This document shows, one piece after another, positions 51,588 through 57,735 of a stretch of 57,735 nt of DNA (the stretch's first letter is position 1; each line of letters opens with the position of its first letter). The stretch spans positions 1 to 57,735 of the forward strand of contig CAYVXE010000017.1 in the NCBI GenBank assembly GCA_964455375.1, given 5' to 3'. Position numbers and translations under genes: made by a program. This DNA comes from CAYVXE01 sp964455375. Lineage in GTDB: Bacteria > Zhuqueibacterota > Zhuqueibacteria > Oceanimicrobiales > Oceanimicrobiaceae. The notes beneath the pieces were generated by a model. That model was not told where the DNA came from and searched no databases. It saw nothing but the letters and a program-made list of their open reading frames with translations.

Positions 51588-51655
51588 ATTTTCCTTAATT
51601 CAGTCTGAATAAAATATTTTTTTTCGTACATTAAAACTTTTTGCTTTTACATTCA

Positions 51656-53320
51656 TTATAGCCTCAACACACCGGTTTTGTATTCCGGAATGTCAGGATT
51701 ATTCAAAGCCATTTCCAGTCCCTGAATCAACAACTTTCTTGTGTCCCGCGGATCGATAACCCCGTCCACAACCAGCCGGGCTGCCGAATAATAAGGAGAC
51801 GTTTCATCGTCGTACTTTTTTATGAGCTTTTCCCGGAATGCCTTTTTCTCAGCATCACTCAGGTTCTTTTTTGTGAGAAGAACCGTATCTGCGGCAATGT
51901 TTCCGTCCATCACAGCTAACCGTGCAGTGGGCCAGGCAAAAATTAACCTCGGATCGTATGCCTTCCCGCACATGGCATAATTTCCGGCGCCGAAACTGTT
52001 GCGCACGACAACGGAAAATTTTGGCACTACCGAATTGGCCTGAACGTTCACCATCTCCGCACCATCTTTTATGATGCCGTTATTTTCAGCCATTTTGCCC
52101 ACCATAAATCCGGTGACATCGTGCAGAAAGATGAGCGGAATCAGACGCTCGTTACACAACATGATAAAATGTGATGCTTTATTGGCAGAATCGCTGTAAA
52201 TAACATTGCCTATCTGCACCTGCGGTGCTTGCGGATCCCCTTTAAAGTCAGGGGGCATGTTCCGGTAAACCGGCTTGCCTGCATTGGCGACGATGCCTAC
52301 GGCAAATCCTCCTATCCTGGCAAAGCAGGTAATAAGGGTGGCGCCAAAATGCGGCTTAAATTCTTCGAAGCGGCTGCCATCTACCAGTCGTGCGATGATC
52401 TCACGCATTTCATAGGTTCCTGTGGGCGAATCCGGCAGGACGCCAAGAATTTCATCAGGATCGTAGAGAGGCGATTCCGGCTGAATTCGATCAAACCCGG
52501 CAACTGATCTTCGGCCGATGGCCGCCACCTGCTCGCGAATCCAGACAAATGCCTCATCTTCCGTGTCGAATTGGTAGTCCGCTACGCCGCTAATCTGATT
52601 GTGCATGGTGGCGCCGCCGAGCGTTTCCATATCCACTACCTGTCCTAAAGCCGATTGCACTAAAAACGGTCCGGCCAAAAACATACTCGAATGTTGCGTA
52701 ATCATCGCCAGGTCGCTGCTCATGCCCGGCAAATAAGCCCCGCCGGCCACACAGAAACCGAAAACACAGGAAATCTGAGGAATTCCCATCGCTGCCATTT
52801 TCGCATTATTGCGGAAAATCCGGCCGAAATGCAGTTTATCCGGGAAAATTTCGGCTTGCCGCTCCAGATTTACACCGGCCGAGTCCACCATGTAAATAAT
52901 CGGCAGATGGTTATCCATGGCAATTTCCTGAGCACGCAAATTCTTTTTACACGTTGTCTCAACCCAGGCGCCGGATTTCACCAACGGATCATTTACAATG
53001 ATCACAACTTTTTTCCCACTGACTGTGGCAACCACGGTAACGGTTCCCGCAGACGGGTAACCGCCGGGAATGTCGTCATACATTTCAAAAGCCGCAAAAG
53101 CGCCAACTTCCAATACCTCAGAACCTTTATCAACAACATTCTGAATTTTCTCGCGGGCAGGATATTTGCCGCGCTTGCGCAACTTCTCAACTGCTTCCGG
53201 TTTGGTTGCCCGAATTGTTTTCAGATTTAAATTGAGTTCACTCAATTTAGTAAGCATGTAACTCCGGCGCGCTTTATAATCTTCAGATTTCCTGTTCAGA
53301 CTGCTTTCGTATTTTTTCAT
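51656..53320 (-). CDS. Acyl-CoA carboxylase carboxyltransferase (beta) subunit
   Basis: 554 residues, crotonase-like carboxyltransferase. The N-terminal half has KYPAREKIQNVVDKGSEVLE, the acyl-CoA domain with VDSAGVNLERQAEIFPD and FCVAGGAYLPGMSSD. The C-terminal half has HDVTGFMVGKMAENNGIIK, NSFGAGNYAMCGKAYDPR and FAWPTARLAVM. This is the methylcrotonyl/geranyl-CoA carboxylase type. The biotin carboxylase/BCCP alpha subunit is not in the window, unusual since it normally adjoins. It is the first gene of the catabolic operon and starts 17 bases after recJ. Confidence 0.93.
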   Translation of the reverse strand: MKKYESSLNRKSEDYKARRSYMLTKLSELNLNLKTIRATKPEAVEKLRKRGKYPAREKIQNVVDKGSEVLEVGAFAAFEMYDDIPGGYPSAGTVTVVATVSGKKVVIIVNDPLVKSGAWVETTCKKNLRAQEIAMDNHLPIIYMVDSAGVNLERQAEIFPDKLHFGRIFRNNAKMAAMGIPQISCVFGFCVAGGAYLPGMSSDLAMITQHSSMFLAGPFLVQSALGQVVDMETLGGATMHNQISGVADYQFDTEDEAFVWIREQVAAIGRRSVAGFDRIQPESPLYDPDEILGVLPDSPTGTYEMREIIARLVDGSRFEEFKPHFGATLITCFARIGGFAVGIVANAGKPVYRNMPPDFKGDPQAPQVQIGNVIYSDSANKASHFIMLCNERLIPLIFLHDVTGFMVGKMAENNGIIKDGAEMVNVQANSVVPKFSVVVRNSFGAGNYAMCGKAYDPRLIFAWPTARLAVMDGNIAADTVLLTKKNLSDAEKKAFREKLIKKYDDETSPYYSAARLVVDGVIDPRDTRKLLIQGLEMALNNPDIPEYKTGVLRL

Positions 53321-53337
53321 AGAACTCGGTTACGCGT

Positions 53338-55038
53338 TCAGCGTAAGTCTTTCACTTTTAATTGAATGGTGGCTTTTCCGTTCCACTCATTTTCATCGAC
53401 AGAATAAACCATTTCCAGATCACTTTCTCCGGGAGCCAAACGATAAAACAAATCACCTAAATTAAAACCAATTGCATTAAACACAACGTCATTTTGCCGA
53501 ACTTTGAATTTTAAATGATTCTTCCCGACAATTGACGGTGTACCAACAACCTGTAAAGCCCTGGTTTGAAATACAGGCCGCATGTTCTGCGGACCGAATG
53601 GCGCCATCCGCTTCAACAATTTTATCAGCATCTCATCGATATCTTTCAAAGTTATCTCTGCGTCGATCCATAATTTTGGCGTCACCATATCAGCCGTTAG
53701 GTTTTGTGCAGCGACTGCATCGAGCTTTTTCCGAAGTTCCGGTATATTTTTGCTGCCAATGGTTAATCCGGCGGCATATTTATGACCACCGAAACTGGTC
53801 ATTAAATTTTCACAGGATTTGAGCGCCTGGTAAATATCAAAACCGGGAATACTTCTCGCAGAACCTTTTCCTGCACCGTTTTCAGTGCTAATCATCACGG
53901 TAGGCCGAAAATATTTTTCTACAATTCTCGACGCGACAATGCCAATTACGCCCGGGTGCCAATTATCACTGTTCAAGACAAAAATATTTTGGCTACCAGG
54001 GTCCTCAAGGTCTTCGATTTGGGCAAGAGCCTGCGATAACGTATTTTCATCTATTTCACGTCGAATCTTATTTTCCGACTCCAGGATTTCAGCGATATTT
54101 TCGGCTTGCTGTTTATTTTCAGCAATTAGCAACCGCACTGCCCGGCCGGCGTCTCCGAGACGGCCTACCGCATTGATGCGAGGCGCCATGACAAATACCA
54201 CCTGCCCGGCGGTAATACAACTCTTCGCAAGACCGGTAATTTCTTTTAAAGCCTGTAGTCCCAGATTTCGTGTATTGTTTAGTTTGTCAAGGCCAAATTT
54301 AACAAAAATCCGGTTTTCATCAATTAGTGGAACGATGTCAGCAGCGCTGCCAATGGCAACCAAATCCAGCAAATCGAATAAATTTGCCGCATCGAGTTTC
54401 ATTTTCTGTTGCAGCGCTTGCGCCAGTTTAAATGCAACGCCAACACCGGCCAATTCTTTGAACGGATAAGAGCAATCTGTGCGTTTCGGATTAAGCACGG
54501 CGGTGGCCTCAGGTAGTTCTGCACCGGGGAAATGGTGGTCACAAATAATCACATCGATTCCCAAAGAACGCGCATAATCCACCTCATCCCTGGACGTGAT
54601 ACCGCAATCCACGGTAATGATCAACTCGGCGCCGGCATTGTGAACATTGCGAATACCTTGCTTAGCTAAACCGTACCCTTCGGTGAGACGGTCGGGTACA
54701 TAAAATTGCACCGGAATGCCAATTTGCCGGAAAAACAACAGCAGCAAAGAAATCGCTGTGGTGCCGTCAACATCATAGTCGCCGTAAATAAGAATCTTTT
54801 GTTTTAATCGGATTGCCTCTTCAATTCGCTGGACAGCATCTTTCATGCCGCACATCAGGAAGGGGTCATGCAGACGGTTTAGGTCGGGTTTATAAAATTT
54901 TCGTGCAGACGTGATATCGTCAATCCCGCGATTCAACAACACCTTCGCCAATGCCGGAGACACATTTAATTCATCCGCGAATGCGGATATTGTCTTTGAA
55001 GCGAATTTATCAATTATTTGCCAGCTTAAATCCATCAA
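53338..55038 (-). CDS. recJ: Single-stranded-DNA-specific exonuclease RecJ
   Basis: 566 residues, normal length. DHH-family motifs are DYDVDGTTAISLLL (87-100), VDCGITSRDEVDYA, ICDHHFPGAELPE (DHH at 167-169), and GSAADIVPL; the DHHA1 part has GSARSIPGFDIYQAL and GGHKYAAGLTI. RecJ degrades ssDNA 5' to 3' in recombination and mismatch repair. It lies between rnpB and the carboxylase gene. Two ATG codons are adjacent at its start. Confidence 0.95.
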   Translation of the reverse strand: MMDLSWQIIDKFASKTISAFADELNVSPALAKVLLNRGIDDITSARKFYKPDLNRLHDPFLMCGMKDAVQRIEEAIRLKQKILIYGDYDVDGTTAISLLLLFFRQIGIPVQFYVPDRLTEGYGLAKQGIRNVHNAGAELIITVDCGITSRDEVDYARSLGIDVIICDHHFPGAELPEATAVLNPKRTDCSYPFKELAGVGVAFKLAQALQQKMKLDAANLFDLLDLVAIGSAADIVPLIDENRIFVKFGLDKLNNTRNLGLQALKEITGLAKSCITAGQVVFVMAPRINAVGRLGDAGRAVRLLIAENKQQAENIAEILESENKIRREIDENTLSQALAQIEDLEDPGSQNIFVLNSDNWHPGVIGIVASRIVEKYFRPTVMISTENGAGKGSARSIPGFDIYQALKSCENLMTSFGGHKYAAGLTIGSKNIPELRKKLDAVAAQNLTADMVTPKLWIDAEITLKDIDEMLIKLLKRMAPFGPQNMRPVFQTRALQVVGTPSIVGKNHLKFKVRQNDVVFNAIGFNLGDLFYRLAPGESDLEMVYSVDENEWNGKATIQLKVKDLR

Positions 55039-55232
55039 TCATCTCCATTAAACTGCTATTTTTAAAAGCCGCTAAAGCAGGGAATTTCACATTCGCAAAA
55101 CCACTTCCTACAGATGGCAATCACCGCGGTTTTATATCTTCCCAATTTTTCTCATATTTTGGATAGATGCAAGCGTATTTAATCAGGGTGCCGTCAATGC
55201 CCTCGTGCATCAACTCAAGCGCCAAACTTGCA
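55039..55232. other. Gap between recJ and the MITE-like element
   Basis: 194 bases with no gene. The sequence 55130-55230 includes a stretch (tttggatagatgcaagcgta) that looks like a fragment of a coding sequence but has no usable frame. I can name nothing else in it. Confidence 0.3.
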
Positions 55233-55363
55233 GGACTGTCTCAAGAGTCCCTGATCGGCCCGTGCCCTTCATACTGAGCGAAGTCGAAGCATTTTGATTT
55301 TACAGCACTTGTGTCACCTTTCGACTTCGCTCAAGGTGAAGGATAGCGCTTTTGGGACAGTCC
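55233..55363. mobile_element. MITE-like element with terminal and internal inverted repeats
   Basis: 131 bases bounded by ggactgtctcaa (55233-55244) and its inverted counterpart ttgggacagtcc (55352-55363), with one mismatch. Inside is a second inverted pair, ctgagcgaagtcgaa facing ttcgacttcgctca, around a 30-base loop. This internal motif is a well-known form of dispersed palindromic repeat (cttcgacttcgctcagg type). No coding capacity. It appears to be a non-autonomous element or REP-like unit that landed 3' of the RNase P RNA gene. Confidence 0.6.
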
Positions 55364-55489
55364 CGTAAAATTGCCTTAGAAACTGTGTTTCGTCTATCAG
55401 CAACATTTTTTGCTTTTCTCTCACTTTGGCTACCTGAAGCCTGCACTACAAACTTCCGCCCATAAAAATCGCTCAGGTGCAAAAAAAAT

Positions 55490-55902
55490 CCAAAGTAGTC
55501 AGGTAAGCCGAATTCTGTCTTCCCGGCAATTGCCGGGGAGGCGATCATCTATCTAGCCCTGCCATTGCTGACAGGGTCGAGCGACCTACCCATTCCGGCT
55601 TTTCAGAGAAAAATAATGCGGGCAACATTACTTTCAGACAGGATGTCTGAAAACCGGAACTTATTTGGTCTTGCACCGGGCGGGGTTTATCAATCTGCGA
55701 CATCACTGCCGCACATAGTGAGCTCTTACCTCACTTTTGCACCGTTGCCTGTTTCAGGCAATCGCCTGACCATCGGCTGTGTGTTTTCTGTGACACTTTC
55801 CGTAGGGTCGCCCCTCCTCTGCGTTACAGAGCGCCCTGCCCTGCGGTGTTCGGACTTTCCTCATGAGGCGGTTGCCTCACGCGATCGCCTTGACTACTTT
55901 GG
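55490..55902 (-). ncRNA. rnpB: RNase P RNA, bacterial class A
   Basis: On the minus strand the RNA starts around 55902 with ccaaagtagtcaaggcgat and ends at 55490 with ggcttacctgactactttgg, whose ends pair to form P1. Universally conserved parts are gaggaaagtccgaacaccgc followed by agggcaggg (CR-I, P4 5' side), and agacagaattcggcttacc near the 3' end (P4 3' side). The stretch gaaacaggcaacggtgcaaaag and ggtaggtcgctcgaccctg fit P10-P17 region parts. Size about 413 nt, normal for class A. The 5'-leader processing enzyme for tRNA, unaccompanied here by rnpA. Confidence 0.96.
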
Positions 55903-55908
55903 ACCTGT

Positions 55909-55914
55909 TATCTA
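55909..55914 (-). promoter_or_regulatory. Probable -10 box of the RNase P RNA gene
   Basis: TAGATA on the minus strand lies 7 bases before the predicted 5' end of rnpB, the right distance for a sigma-70 -10 element. No convincing -35 box is seen 16-18 bases further upstream. Confidence 0.4.
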
Positions 55915-55968
55915 ACCAATTTAAAGAACACGTTGTTATTTGAACAAACCGCAATCAAACATAACCGA

Positions 55969-56694
55969 TTACGCAGCGACCGGATCATGTTTACCATTAA
56001 ACACCAGTATTCTGCCGCAAGATTCACAGAGAATCAGTTGATTCATCATTTTAATCTCAACGGCCTTTTGCGGCGGAATCGTGGAAAAACACCCGCTACA
56101 TGAATATTTCTGGATACCCACGACCGCAGTATTCCCGACCCCTTTTCTAATCCGTTCATATTGATACAGGACAGGAGATTTAATTAAAGCGGCAACCTGA
56201 TCCCGTTTTTTGCTGCACTTGTTCACATCTTTTTCCATATCCTTTATTTTTTGCAGAAGGATTTCTTCTTTCCCTGCAATGCTCTCACGCAGCGTTACCA
56301 GTTCCGAGTGCAGGGTTTCGGCTTCAGCACTCAGAGTTTCTTCCTTTTGCAATAAGTCGATAATCAGCCCTTCCAATGCATCGATTTTTTCTTTTATTGT
56401 ATCAGTTTCAAGTGTGATGGCATCATATTCCCGATTTGACGTCACCTGATATAACTGATCCTGATATTTTTTTAGTTTTTCCTGCAAAGTCTGCAATTCC
56501 CCTTCGGATTCAGTTTTCATCTTTGTGGATTCATCAAGATGACGTTTTAAATCCTCATGACGGATTTCGACATCCTTCAACTCATCCTTAAGTTTCTCTA
56601 TTTGTTGCGGGAGATCGCCCTTTAATGCCTCCAGCTTTTCAAGTTCAGCATCGAGATTTTGCAATTCAATCAGGTTGTTCAAACTCACTTTCAA
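55969..56694 (-). CDS. Zinc-ribbon coiled-coil protein (C4-type, DUF164 family)
   Basis: 241 residues. Residues 1-180 are almost entirely charged coiled coil (LIELQNLDAELEKLEALKGD and on), and the last 45 form a zinc ribbon with Cys199, Cys202, Cys223, Cys226 (CSGCFSTIPP and LCESCGRILV). This is the widespread family often near rnpB or nif3-like genes; its function is not established. It begins at a TTG (56694) with a strong GGAGG ribosome site six bases upstream. Cytoplasmic. Confidence 0.88.
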   Translation of the reverse strand: MKVSLNNLIELQNLDAELEKLEALKGDLPQQIEKLKDELKDVEIRHEDLKRHLDESTKMKTESEGELQTLQEKLKKYQDQLYQVTSNREYDAITLETDTIKEKIDALEGLIIDLLQKEETLSAEAETLHSELVTLRESIAGKEEILLQKIKDMEKDVNKCSKKRDQVAALIKSPVLYQYERIRKGVGNTAVVGIQKYSCSGCFSTIPPQKAVEIKMMNQLILCESCGRILVFNGKHDPVAA

Positions 56695-56724
56695 TTTAAG
56701 CCTCCAAAGGAATATGATAAAACT

Positions 56725-56756
56725 AAAAATGCACCATTAAATAATGGTGCATTTTC
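56725..56756 (-). terminator. Rho-independent terminator after the epimerase gene
   Basis: A perfect 10-bp stem, atgcaccatt facing aatggtgcat, with a 4-base loop, flanked by five A on one side and four T on the other. Read on the minus strand it is followed by TTTTTAGTTTT, so it ends transcripts from the epimerase gene; the symmetric flanks would let it work in both directions. It separates that gene from the zinc-ribbon gene. Confidence 0.88.
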
Positions 56757-56928
56757 ATACTTACTATTTTTTTTATTAAAACAATGAATTTTGTTTCAAA
56801 CCGAAATAATCTTCTTAATATCAAACCAATCATTTACAGATATTTTTCAACCTTCTATAAGATACACACTGTCCCCTTTTCCAAAAGTAATAGAAAGTAT
56901 GATATATTGCAGAAAAAATCAAGTTTTT

Positions 56929-57735
56929 TTATTGATAATTCCCGGCCAATATTTCTGCAATTCTTGCTGCGGCTTTGCCGTCCCAAAGGTCAGGACAGCG
57001 ACCATTCTTCGAAACACCATTCAATATTTGAAAACTTTCTTCTACAATACGTTTCGTATCATTACCAATGATCTTATTAGTGCCTTGCGTAACGGTGATG
57101 GGCCGCTCGGTATTTTCTCTTAATGTCAAACATGGTACACCAAGCACAGTCGTTTCTTCCTGAATTCCTCCCGAATCGGTCAGAACAAACTTTGCCTCTG
57201 AAATCAGTTTCAGAAAATCAAAATAACCCAGAGGATCAATCAAAACAAGGCCTGGCATCTGCTCTATTTTGTTTAAAAGCGCAAACTGCTGCAAACGCTG
57301 TCTACTGCGTGGATGAACAGGAAACACGATTGGAATTTCTTTTTGAATGCTATCCAAGGCGTTTAATATTTTTAAAAAATTTTCCGGAGAATCCACATTA
57401 GCCGGCCGGTGCAGAGTAAGCGCCACATATTGTTTACTCTGTAATTTATATTGCTGCAGCACATAGGAAGCTTTAGCCTTCTCCACATGTTGCAACAATG
57501 AATCGATCATCACATTGCCGACAAAATGGATTTTCTTTTCATCGACGCCTTCATTTAACAAATTTTTCTTACCGCTTTCTTCCGTAACAAAAAGGAAGTC
57601 GGAGATCTGATCTGTGAGGATACGATTAATTTCTTCGGGCATGGTACGGTCAAAACTTCGCAATCCAGCCTCAATATGTGCGAGCTGCACACCCTGTTTA
57701 ACCGCCACAAGGCCGCAAGCAATGGTTGAATTAAC
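56929..57735 (-). CDS. UDP-N-acetylglucosamine 2-epimerase (WecB/WbpI type), 5' end outside the window
   Basis: The frame runs open to the window edge, giving about 268 residues of an expected 360-380; the missing 5' end is due to the window cut, since the visible N-terminal codons read VNSTIACGLVAVKQGVQLAH, inside the family's conserved region. HIEAGLRSFDRTMPEEINRI, LTLHRPANVDSPENF, and LTDSGGIQEETTVLGVPCLT are diagnostic, as is LRENTERPITV. The enzyme interconverts UDP-GlcNAc and UDP-ManNAc; because the locus makes a 2,3-diacetamido uronic acid, the WbpI branch (epimerising that sugar) is an alternative. Confidence 0.92.
   Translation of the reverse strand, partial: VNSTIACGLVAVKQGVQLAHIEAGLRSFDRTMPEEINRILTDQISDFLFVTEESGKKNLLNEGVDEKKIHFVGNVMIDSLLQHVEKAKASYVLQQYKLQSKQYVALTLHRPANVDSPENFLKILNALDSIQKEIPIVFPVHPRSRQRLQQFALLNKIEQMPGLVLIDPLGYFDFLKLISEAKFVLTDSGGIQEETTVLGVPCLTLRENTERPITVTQGTNKIIGNDTKRIVEESFQILNGVSKNGRCPDLWDGKAAARIAEILAGNYQ

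Noticed and set aside
53885..54469. Plus-strand open frame of 194 codons
   Set aside because: Antisense shadow of recJ, which has all its catalytic motifs.
55300..55548. Minus-strand open frame of 82 codons
   Set aside because: It runs across the 3' end of rnpB and the MITE-like repeat; the coding potential comes from these elements.
55565..55915. Plus-strand open frame of 116 codons
   Set aside because: It lies entirely in the RNase P RNA gene on the other strand and has no protein-like character.

Overview
The window is 57.7 kb in which every recognisable protein gene, plus the RNase P RNA, reads from the minus strand (about 50 genes in a row). Gene content suggests a Gram-negative bacterium of the FCB superphylum (Calditrichota, KSB1, Ignavibacteria or similar). 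The reasons are an enlarged Bacteroidetes-like SecA, a mannose-family PTS IIA/IIB/HprK trio without a permease, a Wzx/Wzy-type envelope polysaccharide locus with SLBB and Wzc-like proteins, and an AtuA/acyl-CoA catabolic cluster. The phylum is an inference; no marker in the window fixes it.

In transcription order, right to left. (1) 56.9-57.7 kb: 3' part of a UDP-GlcNAc 2-epimerase (WecB/WbpI type), followed by a good terminator. (2) 53.3-56.7 kb: zinc-ribbon coiled-coil protein, RNase P RNA (rnpB), a MITE-like element and RecJ. (3) 41.0-53.3 kb: an acyl-CoA/branched-chain catabolic run (acyl-CoA carboxylase beta subunit, AtuA split into two genes, a GlmU-like bifunctional enzyme, enoyl-CoA hydratase, two acyl-CoA dehydrogenases, MBL hydrolase, thiolase, 3-hydroxyacyl-CoA dehydrogenase, branched-chain aminotransferase). 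(4) 33.5-41.0 kb: housekeeping and regulation (NusB, SecA, Smg/DUF494, Xer recombinase, HPF, HprK, PTS IIA and IIB). (5) 0.2-33.2 kb: a surface polysaccharide locus. It opens with a coiled-coil protein preceded by a dyad, then SLBB export protein, Wzc-like tyrosine autokinase, a WbpB/WbpD/WbpE module for a diacetamido uronic acid, Wzx flippase, a ColC/ColD-like pair, glycosyltransferases, methyltransferases, Wzy polymerase, deacetylase-like proteins, an acyltransferase, the initiating sugar transferase, a Wzi-like outer membrane protein, a PAPS synthetase (Sat-CysC fusion), Gmd, Fcl and a carbamoyltransferase.

The locus can be read as a Wzx/Wzy-dependent pathway. WbpB/E/D (with the distant epimerase) would make a 2,3-diacetamido uronic acid. 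Gmd feeds Fcl (GDP-L-fucose) and possibly ColD/ColC (GDP-colitose-like dideoxy sugar). Glycosyltransferases assemble the unit, Wzx flips it, Wzy polymerises it, and Wzc, SLBB and Wzi-like proteins handle length control and export. Sulfate activation and a carbamoyltransferase suggest decoration.

The stretch of about 13.2-26.1 kb is visibly more AT-rich than its flanks and is bracketed by two decayed genes not in a simple gene list: an asparagine synthetase C-terminal remnant (12949-13149) and a truncated, doubly nonsense-mutated, frameshifted gmd copy (26160-26701). This looks like a swapped O-unit block. Inside it, at the 3' end of a methyltransferase gene, is a GC-rich imperfect hairpin (16024-16092) whose architecture closely resembles an integron attC site, including two extrahelical bases. 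I consider this the most unusual signal in the window. No tRNA, CRISPR array or intact transposase was seen.
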